Below are positions 14,101-28,600 of a stretch of 64,000 nucleotides of DNA, one piece after another. Both the position numbers and the translations under genes were made by a program. Origin of the DNA: Blastomussa wellsi (Eukaryota; Cnidaria; Anthozoa; Scleractinia; Plerogyridae); assembly GCA_947652115.1 (NCBI GenBank), contig OX393562.1:30238852-30302851 (forward strand), written 5' to 3'. Position 1 is the stretch's first letter, and every line of letters starts with the position of its first letter. A model generated the notes under the pieces. It did no database searches. It was not told the DNA's origin and saw nothing but the letters and a program-made list of their open reading frames with translations.

Positions 14101-17100
14101 TGGGTAAACGTAATGCCGACACTTCAACAAGTGACGCTGCCAGTGCTCGGTGCCAGCATTGATGTAAGAACAACTTATCACTCTCCCCACGCTACCAAAA
14201 CAAAAATTAATTTAAGTGATTAATCAATACTGCCACCCTTACATTTGCCAGGGTGCACCCAACAACCTTAGTCCCATTTACTGTCATATGGTTGACAATT
14301 TATTGCATACCTATCTAAGTGTCAAAGTTGTTCAGTGTGCGTCAACTGCAGTAACCATCAGTTCTTTTATGTGAGTTGAAAAGTGCCTATCAGACAATGG
14401 TGATTCATCGAAACAATAATGTGCGCAATGGATAATGGTCTGTTATGGTCCGTTTTACAAGGGGTGAAACATAATAGTGCTAAAAATGGAATTTTAACAC
14501 GTTTACATTTGAATGCTAAAAACAAAAAAATTATTAAATAAATAAATAATAAATATTTAAGTTTCTTTCATGAGTAATGATTTTAAAATTTATCCTCCAG
14601 ACAGTTCCACAGGTAAGTGCCACTCGCATCAAATGCATGAGAGACATTTCAGCACAAACAAAGCACTCTGACAAGAAAGCTCCTGTATTATATTGGGCAT
14701 TATTAACATAGGTTCTTTAACTTTTAAAATAATGTGGACATTCCACATCATTTTACAATTTTGAAAATCAGAAAATCATGCCTAGTTTCTTCATTAATAC
14801 ATCGTCAATTGGTATCTACTGCTGAGCAGAAGTTTCTTGTCTACCAACACTGTGCCTGTCTGCAAGGAAACGACATGTAGCATCTAACATAAAAACCAAA
14901 AGACACAATAGTCAACCTAATCAATATAAATTATTATACATGCATGCAGCTTTTAACCATATTGCATATACAGGTGTATATGTACAACAGCTCAAGAGAA
15001 ACGTGATTCAAACATTTTTTACTAACAGTACTACGACTTCCGCTCAGGTTGCCGAAACGTTAGTCACTGTCACTGACAACAGTCCTTCTCAGGACTACCC
15101 TCACCTGAACGATGAAACTACACGATCGACTGTTACCCCCGGGATCAAACCATTTACTGTCAGTATTAGTATACGTTCTATTGATGTGTACCTCTTCTGC
15201 ATGTCCCCAATTTAAGTTTGAAATAATATAGCGTGCTAGCTGGTTTTCTGGAGAGGACAAATCAGCCTTCAACAGCCAGGATATGATGCAGTCCATGTTT
15301 TTGTATGTTGGATACCAGAGATGAATTGATAAGCCACTGAACAGGTAAACACAAGCCTGGCCAAAAAACATTCAGTATTTAATATTATGTCAGAGTTAAT
15401 ACACACATCATATACACTCATATTCAACAATGCTTCACCAAAAGTAGTAATATAGGGGATCAGGCATTGATAATGAAGAACATAGTCTTCACTCTATATG
15501 GGAAGAGCAACTGGTGAAACCCCCCCCCCCCCACCCCCCCAAAAGGACTGTGACAAAGGATCTGGAATAAGCTCAATTCTCTTGAAGAAATTCTAGATCT
15601 AAATAGAAAGTAATGGCAGAACCAATCAGATTTGCTGATTAACAATTAGACTACGAGCCAGAGTTTTCTATGAGCGAATAGTCAACGAGTCGCAGCCAAG
15701 TTGACTATCGCTCATAGAAAACGAGGATTACATTCAAAAAGCTGCCATTTTATGTATATTTAAGCCAAAAATCGAGAAGTCTTGCCTTCAAAGAGCAATC
15801 CACCAGCGATCGTTTTCTATCGGCGAATAGAAAACAGTCGGCGAACCAATCAGATTTAAGGATTTCCAATAAAACACAGCTGAGTTTCTACTAATTTCCA
15901 ACGGAACACGACTGAGTTTCTCCTAATACTTAACGGCTTTATGAGTATGACCACAATCTCGTCCCCAGAGGCCGTGATCCTTTTCGTCAGCACCAAGAAT
16001 CGCTACCTCTGGCCTCCTCCAAAACCGGAAGGCCACGATTCATGGACTCATTGTCAAATTTGACAAATCTGATTGGCTTAAAACTACAGAATGGGTACTC
16101 TGTACAGGACAATAATTTGGGGGCAGCCAGAGGTCTCGATTATTGATGCTGACCAAAAGGATCATAGCCTCTGGGGGTAAGAATGGCATGGCCATAAATA
16201 CAAGGTATTGATAAGGCTACATCAGTTCGATTTGAAATTAGATTATTATGTAAATCAAAACATGATAAAAATAAACTTCGCTAATATTGGACATTAACAT
16301 ATAATAATTTTGAGAATTCATTAATTTATTGGTAGCTTCTGTTGGAGGTAATTGCTTTACATTTGTTAGGTGATAATCTATCTTCTTGTAAAATCCATCC
16401 CTAACAATTGATTAGGTAGGGCAGCAAAAAAGAAGATGAATTTCATATTCAATCTGACAAGATCCACAAGTTGGGCAGAGTCTATTAACCCCTTGGGATG
16501 TTATCATATATAAGTTTAAAATGTTACTAACTTGTTGTCTGTTTGCTAACATACATGTACAGTACACGAAGGACTCACATGTCATGACAATAAGAAAGAC
16601 TCCCCATTTAATTGTCAGTTAATTCTACTTCTTTTTTCTCAGGCTGAAAGGCCAGATTATTTTTCATTGCTGCAATATTAATATATATGCAGACCTGTAG
16701 CCAACATCAAATTATGAAAACTCTGCTCATCTTCTGAATTTTAATTTCTGCTATTTTTCTAACTTTACTGGAATTGTTTTCTTTAAAGTAATAATTATTC
16801 CTTGGATAAAGCTAACGTTTACCTTCCCAATAGTATCAAGAGTTGCATTGACATTCTCAAGCAAAACTGATATCACAAACGGATGACTGCTGGAGATGGT
16901 TCCCAGAAGATATCGCCCAGTCTTAGAAGATGACTCCCTTGTTTGACTGGCAATGAATGAAACCTGAAATGAAAATATGTCAACAAATCCTTGAGAAGTT
17001 GCTCTGAATGTTAAAAACAGTGTACAGTTGAAATTCTCACAAGTTACTACCTTGGGGATTTGGGAAAAGTGGTAAAATATGACAAGGGCTTCCACATATG

Positions 17101-20100
17101 GCACTGGGCTGGAATCGAACCCGGCCACATTGGTGGGAGGCGAGCGCTCTCATCACTGCACCACCCTTCGCTCCCTTCGTAGAATGTTCTTTACATCAAT
17201 CCCTACATCAGGGTTCCAATATTTAAATAAAATTAATATGGAAAACCTTTTTCCAAACCTTGTAAACCTCGGTGGCAATTGCTTCAATTAAGTCTCTTTC
17301 CTTGCCATCTCTGGATGTAGCCATGTTGGCAAAAGTTGTCAGCAAGAAAATAGCTTCAGACTGTGACATTCTGGCAAGCTGGTCAGTAAATTCCCCCTGA
17401 CGACCTGTAAAGCGTGGGAAGAACAAAGTGTCATTGTGAAGTCAACTCCCTCTAAGACGGACACCATCGGGATAGGTACCAACTGTCCGTCTTAGATTTA
17501 GAGGTATCTGGCTTACGGAAAGTTTAGCACAGTAAAATGACTGAAAAATGGCATGCTGGTGCCAGCATTAGTTTTCAGCCTTAGAGGTATCTGTCTTGCA
17601 GAGGTGCCCATAAGGGAGAGCTAACCCTTTGTTAATAACAGTATTTTTAACTTGTACATACTCTGCAGCACCTCTCTCCAATCATCCCTTATAGAATCCT
17701 CTTTTTGAATGCTTGCCACAGAATCAAGTTTGGTGATGTCTAAATGAAGTGCCCAAAACAGCTTCCACAGGGTTTCAGTTGAGACACTGCCAAAGGGCAT
17801 ATCAGCTAAAAACTGCCAAGCACCAAGTCTACAATGAAAGCAAAAACCTTATGAACACATTCAAAACCTCAGAGTGTTGTTCCAGAAAATATCCATCAAA
17901 TTATATTCTCCCCTCAACAGATTGTTTTTGGTTTACTACTCCTCCACTGTGAAAATTTCAGTTTAAGTCACTTAATATTTAATTTAAAGTTAAGCCCTGT
18001 CTGGCAGGTTTAGCACTTGGTCTGGGAGCATTTTCTGTATACTCCCACTGGTTACCTTCCAGCATTAAGATCGCCAGTACCCATTTATACACCTGGGTGA
18101 AGTGAGGCACCACGAGCATAGTATGTCTTGCCTAAACATATAAGAACACAGCGCAAGGTCCTGCCCAAGGCTCAAACCTGAACCAACAGTGCACTAACCA
18201 TTAGGCCACAGCAACTCATCCACCCAGACCTTGTTTACTTTCAAATCAGCTGCATTCTACAATTTGAAGTTTATACATACCTGTGTGCAGATATGATCTG
18301 CTGTGCAGCTCGAAGAAAGAACTGATCAACTTCTACTTGAAGTCTTTGTAATGAGTACTGATTGCCAGAGAAGGCAGAATCTGGAACAGTGTTGTTAGAA
18401 TCTTCACAGATGTTAATTCTCCAGCTTCTGTAATCTGACCAGTGATCCAACACATACTGAACAATCTGCCTGGGGTATTTAAAAAAGTTTCATATAGTTT
18501 AGATACACTAAAATGACCAAAAAACTGGTGCACCAACCGCAGTTGTCCATCTTATAGAAGTGCCATCTTACAGAGATATATACCAAGAGAAAGTTGACTG
18601 TACAGTACAAAAGAAATGAGCTCCTTGTTAAAGTGCTACTAACAGTAACTGGGATCACATTTTTACACCTTGCTTTTTGAAGGAAATCATGCAGTACTTC
18701 ATGCGAGATGAAAACTGTCATTTTCCATTTTCAAATATCTGTAGTAGTTCCTGAGATATTAAAGTTTAAAAGAATTGGTAAAATATGCAAATTAGGAGAC
18801 TGATGATGTCATTTATGCAACCCATGGCCAATTTTATATCAAGTAAATAAATAGCGCTATTTCAGTCAGTTTTCTACAGACAATTGAAACTTGGCACACA
18901 AATAGTTCTTCAGGCGACACACCTATGGTTATGACTAAATCCTTTTTCCATGGCAACACACTCTTTTCCAGTCCCCTCGATTCTGTTTTCAGTATTTGAG
19001 TGATTTTTAGCCCAAAAAATTAGACCAGGCCAAAGAACCTACCTAACACATAAAAATGCTTGTGAAATCATGTAGATCTGGAGTCACTGAGAAATATCAA
19101 AATTGATGGCCAAACATGGCCAGAATAGCCTAGAACATTGGGAAGGTCTGGGACTCAGCATGTTGCCATGGTAACATAATTGTTAGAGGGGGTAAGTTTC
19201 CAAAGAAACTGTGGTGCTGCGTTGGTGGGAAATATAACAATATAATTTGGTTTTATCAACTGGGTTGATGATGTGCATTGGCCACCGTAAAGAGATTCGA
19301 GAGCTGACGTTTCGAGCGGGACTTCTTTCTATATATAAACCACACACGACCCACAATTCCTTGATTCGCTCCGACAAAGGGCTAAAGCTTGAAATGTCAG
19401 CTCTCGAATCTCTTTACGGTGACCAATTCACATTATCGACCCAGTTGATAAAACCAAATTATATTAACATAATTGTTAATCTCATATTGCATAACTGACC
19501 TAGTAGAGTAATGATGCAAAGAATCATTGACAAACATTTCTGATACAAACTGGGTGAGAAATGTTTTCCTCATCTATTTGATTAAAATTTGGTTGAGTTT
19601 TTGATGTCAACACTTAGCTAATTTGCATATTTTAAAAACCTGAATATCTCTGTAACGAAAAAAAGCTATTTTAAAAAGTAAGCGGCATTTTTCTTCTCAT
19701 GCAAGGTTACTTTCTAGGCACTTTAAAATGGCTTAGATTGGAGACAAGCAAATTTCATCATAGCAGCACTTTTAATGACTGAAGTAAGAGAAGTACATTT
19801 TCTATTGCTAGTTGATGCCAAACAATGAAGATTGTAGCTACCATAATTGTGTATGCACCCCTGCAGATCCACATCCAGCATGCATTCATTTATAATAGAA
19901 AAGAATGCTTGTTAATGACTTAGCTACCAATGTATTATTACACATTTAATTCTGGAAGTGTCCTGAAAAAACTTATGTCCTATTTTACAGAGTTGCTGTG
20001 ACAAATACCTGATAGTTCTTCCCACTCTTTTGACAAATGCCCTATAACGCACTTTCTCATAGGTGCGGAAAGCACTTCCCATCACATACACAACACATGA

Positions 20101-22657
20101 TGCAAATGCCAACATTCTCATTACATCACGACTTGTCGTGTGTTCTACATGGTAATGTGATTCAACCAAGCAGTCATCTGAAAATATAAATAATAAAATT
20201 CCAATGCATCTCCTCAAATAAATGACTTGTGTAGCTGTAGATCCCTTGCTTTGGACAATAATGATGATTAATTGAATGATTGGTTGATTGATTAAATTTA
20301 TTATTATTGATGATGATGGTGACAACAACAACAGTGGTTGTGGTGGTATGTAGTTGTGGTAGTGGCGTTAAAACAAAGGAAAATGTAAACGGTTAAGTCT
20401 GTATTCAGGCCTAGTGGCCCATCAGGCTTGAGCTTGTCCCCACAGAAGCGACAGAGAGTATTTCTACTCCCCCCTGGATGGGATGCTAGTCCATCGTAGG
20501 GTTACCCCCCAGCAGTAAATTCGTTGGTACCCATTTATACACCTGGGTGAAGAGAGGCACTTTGAAAGTAAAGTGCTTTGCCGGCCAGGGCTCGAACCCG
20601 GACTGTCCGATCCAGAGTCCAGTGCACTACAAGTTAGGCCACCACCCCCTTTCACAATGGTGTTCAAACAAAGGGTAGCCTGACAAATTTACTGAGGGTA
20701 TATTTCTAGCTAAAATCCTATAGCCTCCTGGGGTGCAATTGTAAACTGAGTTACGTCACAACACAGTTAACATCTCTCAACTTAATAAGAGGAATAATTC
20801 AGTCTTACTGGGTATGTTTGGGTCCATCTTAAGAAGGTGCTTGAAAATTGCATCGAAGGGGAACTGTGAAAATAATGCTATCAGATCATTCTCTTGAATC
20901 AACATCCAGCTAGTTTCTGGATCTTCATCCTGAAAAAGTAAAGGAAAGTTTAATAATACATGTATGTTTATAAAGTTTGTACAACTTTATTATTAAAGTA
21001 ATGATATAGTAATAATTCTTATCACTCGCAGAGAGGAATTTATGATGAGTTTATGATTTTATGGTTAATCACACAAGGCCGAGTGAAAATAAGGAGCCAA
21101 AAACAGAGTAGTTCTAAAATAAAATAAAAATAAGATATGTAAAGCCCTTCTCCCTGATGCTCTTCAATAGATTAAGATCAGCTTACTGGAACCACACTGT
21201 ACAAGTGCCGCATGTAACTACCGTATATAAATTATTAACCTCTAATGACTCTCCATCATCATCCACAATAGTCCAGCTTATTGATCTCATGGTAGCTGTG
21301 AACAGATTTCAAAATTTGTCTTATAATATGGCTAAATAGGATTAACCCAGTGTGACTAGCAGTGTTTCATCTATACTTAGAAAAATTATACAATCTTCAG
21401 GGCAGTGACAGTGACCTTGAGGAATGTCTTCTGAAGTATACAAATATTATAATAATTGTATTATGAATCACAATTTCGGATAAATTTTTCAGTTCAATTG
21501 CATGAAGGGGCAGTTCCCATTTACAGGGTTGCCATGGATACCTCCCTGTTACTTACATTCTATCACCTGGACTCTCTGCTAAGCTTTAAGGTACCTGCTC
21601 CCAAGCTCAAAACTTGATGATGAGCCTATTTGATGATTATATTATATATTTACCAATTTGTTTATTGTCAGGAACACCACAAACTCAAAACACATGCAAA
21701 GCCTAACAACTCTTCTTGGTACACATTCAAAATGTCTTGTAAACATCCGCACTTGAATCACAATCATTACAAACAAACATTGTTACATGTTTTACTTGCT
21801 CAATTCTAAAGAAAGTTTTAGACCAGCTTTATGCTTCATGGAAAAGGTTTTACTAGTAGCTGAAAACATAACTCCATTTTAATTCCATTTTGAAACTAAC
21901 TTTGAACATGATGTGCATGTATCACTATGTGTGATGCATGGATGGAAGATACCTTGTTTTCCAAGTGAAAGTTTCTGTAGAAATCCTTCTCTTTCTCTGC
22001 AATAATCACAAAAGAAAAACACAATCAACACATAAGGCAAACTATTAAAGGCTGGGGCACACAATTCATAACTGTTATAGTGATCGAGATGTATCGAGGT
22101 GTATTCCTTCTATGAACTCTTCTAACCCGAGAACATAACAATAACAAATTTAATTCCACAGTAAGAAAAAACGCATGGTTATTAAATTCAATTTTCTCCT
22201 TGCAGAGGTTTAACAACAGTTATTTACCTAGCAGGCTGCAGCACGGCAGCTAACATTGCAACAAAATGATGCACAAGAGGATTGTCCCAGTAATATGGCT
22301 CATCTACCACATTGTATCCTTGAACTTTGAACTGTGGCACAGGAAACTGAATGAAGTGTGCAATGTTACTTGTGAATCCTGGTGGACATCTAAGCATGTG
22401 ATTTAATAGGAATACAAGATCTGCTAACGAGGCTACACGTAACAGAACAGCGACCTGTTAAAAGAAGAAAAATCTAGTTTTGTGTGTGTTTTAAAGGTAG
22501 CCCTCTGGCTGATAGACATATACAGTATTATATTTGTTGTTATATATCCTTGGTTTAAAATTTTTTAAACCAGTTCGATATTGATTTCCCTTTGTTTCAG
22601 ATTATGCTAATCAACATGAGACAAAGGGAAATAAAAATCAAACTGGTTTAAAATTTT

Positions 22658-22688
<31 letters not shown>

Positions 22689-25600
22689 TTAATTATATGC
22701 ACAAATGTACAGACTTAATGCTCAAAAGTATTGCTGACACGTGTACTTGACTCGATCCTCAAAGCTTGATTTAGCATCTGAACTCCGAGTTGCAAGGATT
22801 GAGAATCAAGTTTTGAGAATTGAAAAAAGAGTTTCTCAAATAATATGCAAATGCAAATAGACTTCCTCGAAAAAAAGAACAGTAGTAAATCAAATGCAAT
22901 GTAGAGGAAATGGATCTCACATTGACTCTTGACCTGCTCAATAACTCAAGCTAGGTGCATGGTTATTTTTAGTTCACTGCAGCAAAGAATTGGCAAACTT
23001 GAAACAAAACATTGGCGATGGCTCGTACGACAAAATATGCACACTTTCTAGAATGGTTTTACAATCAATTAAATAAAAATATATTCGTCTGTTGCCATAA
23101 ATAAGTACCTGACCCACTGACAGCATATTACAATGAAATTGATGGAAACTTAGTTTTCACCATCTGGGCAAGTGATGCTCTGGATTTGTTACAAAAAATG
23201 TACAAATTAATGCGTGAGAATTGCTTGGGGAGTGAACAATTACTCATTTTCGCTATGAATTCATCTTTCAATAAATGGACAATAACATACCAATTGTTCC
23301 ATCCAGCCATTAAGAATTGTTACAAACTCTTCATCCTGAATTGGTTGTCGCACAAACATAAACAATACACTGATACAGTCACGCAACTTCTGAATCTCAG
23401 CTTGTACTTCTTGACTCAGTTCAGCAGGACATAACTCTGATGCAATGATATTAACAAAAAATGATGACAATGTCAATGATAATGATACATGTAATTACAG
23501 TCATGGCAATGGCAATGATAATGACAAGGAAGCATTCTCAAATCAAACTACTAAGAAAAATAATTTTCCTGTATGAACCAGGCTGTCTGCCAACCTCTCA
23601 ACCATTCCATTTTACACCATAGCTAAATCATTCAATTTTAGTTCTTTGTCCCCACATTGGTAGGAGGTGCAGTGGCCGAATGGTTAGTACACTGCCCGGG
23701 TTTGAGCCTTGCATTTGGCCAGGGTACTGCGTTGTGTCGCATCTCACAGTGCCTCTCTCCACCCAGGTGTTTATAATGGGTACCAGCGAATTTAAGGTGG
23801 ATGGTACCAGTTTTCTGGTTTTTGACTGTCTAAACTTTGGAAGAAAAGAGCAAAATATCAGTCCAAGGCCATAACAAAATGCTCGTATGATTCAATTCCG
23901 TATTATGTTCTTGACCAAAAATAACAAGTATTTCGTCATCAGTTGTCACCATGGTAACGGTACTTGATGATTATTCGGACCTACTTTTCAGCTTCTGGTG
24001 AATAAAACTTGAAAACCAACCTGGTGACCCCCAATTTTTTTCACGTTATAACTTTTGGCATTTGAAAAGGAAACTGTATAATAATTTTAAAAAAATTCTA
24101 CGAAGCGGATTTTTTTATAAACGTGAAAAAAGGCAATTTGTGAGTAGAGAAAAATTCCTTTCGTAGAATTTTTTAAAATTACGTCTGACGTTTCCTCTAA
24201 GTAAGGGGAAGACATTGAAACAATAAAAAAATAGGGTCACCGGGCTTGTTTTCTCGGAAAAGCCTTCGCGAGTTCAACAATATCCACACGCGTGGTCATG
24301 CACTTCAAAATCTTGACTTTATATGACTGGCATTTACTCATGCTCAGTTTTGACTACCGCTGACCTATTCGCGTTCATACGCGCGCGACCACGCACTTAC
24401 CATCGTTTTGTTTTCTTTGGTCTTCGACACTACTTTGAGGATCATCTTCGAGAATCTCGACTTCGCTGCCGTGAAATTAGTTAGAAGTTGTTTCTTTAAC
24501 TGTTTTATTGAACGTTTGGCCTACCTTTTAACGATTTCCTTTCAAACTTTCGTTTGATTTGCCATATTTTGTTGAACACGAAGCTGTCAGAAACGATAAG
24601 TGAAATCAACTCGACACAATGGTTGGATGTCGATCTTCATTGCGGAAGCACTTCACGGAATATTTGTTCTCATTCTTCGCCGTTGTTTTTTTTCGAAGTG
24701 CTTGTTTTTGCTTGTATTGCCCTTGTGAGATTTGTTAGTTTTGAAACTCGCCTTTTGGCAGTAAAACAACCTTTGTGACGAGGCCGGGACTGAACTTCAT
24801 TATTTTCTCTTTCTTCGTCACTTTCTTCTGCATAATTGGTGGACAAGGAGTAGTAGGTGTAAAAACCTACTAGTCCGGCAAAGTACACAAAACGAGAGAA
24901 TCGGGAGTTGGAACTAACCGCTTCAGTTTTAAGATCTTTGCGATCGCCGACAGGATCGATCGCAGCACAATCGGGAATTTTAACTTTGTAACTCGGGCAT
25001 TGAGTTCCGAAAAAAAAAATTCTGACGCATATCGAATTGTCCAAGAACCGACGCTCAAAGAACAACTTTCTTGTTGATCCAATCTCTGATAAACAGGGCA
25101 AAAGCAACCTTGCATGTATTAACCCACGCGCCGCCATATTTGTTTTGAAATGTTCAGCTTTAAATCTCGCGCGTGAGGCGCGCGCTCGTCACCAGACTTC
25201 CCACGTACGAAAAACTGGTACGATCCACCTTAATGCTGGGGGATAACCCTGCGATGGACTAGCATGCTGGTCACCCATGGTGGAATAGAAACACAACCCA
25301 CGTACTCCTAGTCAGTCACTTTATGCTACAGAAACTGGGATAAGCTATGACCTGAAGGGCTACTGGGCTTGTATGCAGACTTTACCTTAACCTCCCTACC
25401 CTGCATTGGGGATGCAGGGCAAGGCCTGTACCAACATACTTGCATTTAAAAAAAATTTGCTTCTGAGACATCCTTCTTGTTTGTAATTCCTAATGGCCTT
25501 CTATAGGGAGGGTATAGAACCAAGAACCACATATTAACAATATACAGCCACTATGAAAACTACCAGAGTGTTTTCTCTAACCTGTAACTAGTGTTTCAGT

Positions 25601-28600
25601 TGAAACTCTGCCTAAAACAGATGACTGATGCAGCATATCATATATGTACATGTCAATATGAAGCCGAGAGAGCTGACAGGTGTACCTTTGTAAAGCCAGA
25701 GTCTAAAAGATAAAGAAATGAGGAAACTCTTACTTACATTACAGAAAAAAAGACTAAGTTCACACTAGTGACAAATATAACAACAAGGTTGTGTAAATTC
25801 TAATTAAAAAAAGACCTCATATTGACATTTATGTCACCAGTGTGAACAACACAACATTTCAACATACAGTGTAGTAGTAAGAGTGGTTTTCAATTGAGTG
25901 TCAAAAGTAATTAGCGAATTGCTTTCAATTGGTGTTGCATTACTATGTTTAGTGATTGGTTTAAAAATCTTACACCACTTTTTCAACCAATCAGGAGTAA
26001 AACCAAAACCAATTGTGACTCGCGCATACACGTTTCCTGCACTTTACGAACTTAATGTCAGGTACATGTAATTACTTTGAGTTTTGATTGGTTCATTGGA
26101 TTGTCGCGAGCTCCATCCATTGTGATTGGCCAAAGTAATAACTTTGGCTTTGGTTTTCAATACTCAATTGAAACTCGCTCTAAGAACATAATGACCTAAA
26201 GTTACAAATTACAGCCTTGCTAGGAAAACCATGAACACCCGAAATATGTCAGGAATGTTGTTTGTGCCAATCAGAACAAAGGTTAGGACATGCAAATAAA
26301 CCTCAAAATTGCAAATTATTTACCATTGCTGTTTGCAGTTTGGTTTTTCTAACAACTGACTTTTTCCATGTAACACAATAACATTCCATAAATATTTTTG
26401 GTGTTCATGGTTTTCTTGGCTTGGCTGTAAACATAACAACAAATCAGGAAAAAACTGTTCTTTTCTTTAAATATGGTGCCAGACATGTGAACCAGACTGT
26501 ATCCAAAAGAAAATTGCAGTAAGCTTTAAAGTTCCTAAAGAAGTCCATTTTACCATCATACCCAATCATAATTTCATTTGATTACTACCGGTAATTATTA
26601 AATTTAATGTTGATAATTGTGTTCAGTGAGGAAAGGTTTCCAAGTAGTAGGAAGATTGTTTTAGGTTGAAAACATAATTTTGTTCTTATTTATAATTTGC
26701 ATGAAGTAATGTTATCAAAACAGTGTACCTCATGTAGAGCCTTGTGGAGCTTTTCCAAAATGGTCTCAATCTCCCCAGGGATGCCAGGGTTTAACTCAAC
26801 TTGCTGGTAAGTGTGGTCATGTGTCACAGTGATCTGGTCAAGACATTTACCCTAGGAGTGTGATACAATACACAGTTAGGAACTCACCAATGAATGCTGC
26901 CACTAATCTTGAAAATTAAATTAATGTCATTGAATGCCATTTCATGCCATACATCACATCAATCATGTGTCATGTCACGTCACATCAATTCAAGAGACAT
27001 CAATTAAACTTCAGTTGCACATCTCCTATGTCCTATACTCATCTCACTGAAAAAATAAACCAACGATACGTGTCTGCTGAACTATTTTTCCTACGTAAGA
27101 AAATCCTTCCAGCGTCAACTGTTTATAGACGTGGTATTTTGCTTCTCCAAAGAATGTTTAGTTAGTACTTCCTGTGCAATCAGTGGAAATGCAAAATTTC
27201 TCGTGAGACAGTTCTTGTTTCCCGAAAGACATTTCTCATTTCTTGCAGAGCCTAACTTTTTAAGATTTATCTATCTTTTGGGTGCGCTTTTAATAAAACA
27301 ATTATCCCACTTGAGCTTGTTGGATATTAATTGCTGAGGAGTCTGGGTCCTTTTACTGCTCTTGGTTCTTGTTACATGCAATATATCTTCAATTTTTATT
27401 TGAGTTTGCCCAATTTTCTCCAGGTGTAGTGTTGCAGTGTTCATGTAGGCATCTGGAACTCCCGTAAGGTGGGAAACCATGGGTCACCAGGCATGCAGCA
27501 TGCTTGATTGTATGAGCATTATTTTGTTTTTAAAATGACTGCGTGTGGTTTGAGGTCCTGGCCTTAGCACCCCCTAGAAATACTACATGTGCTAACAGCA
27601 GGTCAGATGAATCAAAATTAAGTACAACTGTATTAGAACTTCTATTAATAGCATATTTAATTTACAAATTATTACCTGAGCTGTCATTGAAAAATTTTTG
27701 GTTATCCAAAGTTGTTCTTTCTTTTTCTCACACTCAACAAGAACAACCTGCAATATTCATTGGTAATAATAATTCTTGCTTTAAAAATAGCCAGAAATAT
27801 ATCTTAATATAAAGATGATAATCACCAATAGATGAGCTTGTGCCTTAAAGGCTGGTGGAGCAGGGTTGTCAAAATAAGCTGGCAACCGGCGCATTTCACC
27901 TGCTATTCTGAATACTGTGCCGGCTACTCCGAATGTTAGTATGTAAGTTTTGAGCGTGATATTGGAGAACTAAAATGGAAATAGCCGCCTACTTTTTGGA
28001 TGGAACCTACTACTCAAAAACCAACTGACAACCCTGGTGAAGCTGGGCCAACAAATCTGGGATGGGGAAGGAGGTATCCATGGCAACTCTGCAAGCAGCC
28101 ACTGCCAAAGGCAACGTCATACTGACCCAGTCAGTGGAATACTTGCCAAGACCCCAATACTTACCAATGGGGGGTGGGAGTGGAAAAGGAAGACCTCAAC
28201 CATCTGCAAGCAATCAAAAATGACCTTTTCCGAAGGCCAGCAACCAAGCAGTTGCTTTTAACTAGCAGATCATGAGATGCCCCTGCTGAGAAACTCAAAT
28301 GTTACTCCATACCATGCTCATGGGGATGACCGCTGGCCAGCATTGTCTTGAGGTTAACCTTGCCTAAATTTCATTTAGCCATATTTAAAAGATATCTGGG
28401 AACTCTATTTGCAGTACACTTACAGCCTTGCTAATAAAACCGTGAACACCTGAAATATTTCAGGAATGTTGATTGTGTAGTGACCAATCGCAGCAAAGTT
28501 CAGGACACACGAACAAACCTCAAAACCGCAAACTAATTTCCGTTGCTCTTTGCGGTTAAGTTTTCTCACACCTGATTGGCTTTTTCTTTGTAACACAATA

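Larger units (their letters stand above)
12880..22454 (-). other. EPG5: EPG5 exons 9-20 (central part) with coordinates
   Basis: Exons: 22454-22228 ([14 protein letters not shown]), 21996-21953 (44 nt), 21295-21240 (56 nt, [11 protein letters not shown]), 20929-20809 ([12 protein letters not shown]), 20177-20009 ([12 protein letters not shown]), 18469-18281 ([13 protein letters not shown]), 17828-17662 ([17 protein letters not shown]), 17404-17259 ([13 protein letters not shown]), 16963-16823 ([14 protein letters not shown]), 15356-15192 ([14 protein letters not shown]), 14191-14042 and 13051-12880 ([15 protein letters not shown]). The two tiny exons, 44 and 56 nt, were recovered only because phase demanded them: 22454-22228 leaves two bases, 20929 needs phase 0, and the pair together restores it while matching the vertebrate T-W-T-L-V-D stretch. 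This is the most conserved block of the gene in the window. Confidence 0.9.
23655..25395 (+). mobile_element. tRNA-derived SINE split by a later transposon
   Basis: Positions 23655-23795 carry the SINE head (GTGGCCGAATGGTTAGTACA, GGGTTTGAGCC) and its central region (CACCCAGGTGTTTATAATGG). The SINE's 3' part resumes at 25230 (TTAATGCTGGGGGATAACCC, TGCGATGGACTAGCATGCTG) and runs to about 25395. Between them lies the TTAA-flanked element 23796-25229. Joining across one TTAA gives the order seen in the intact copy at 20398-20650. Confidence 0.7.
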
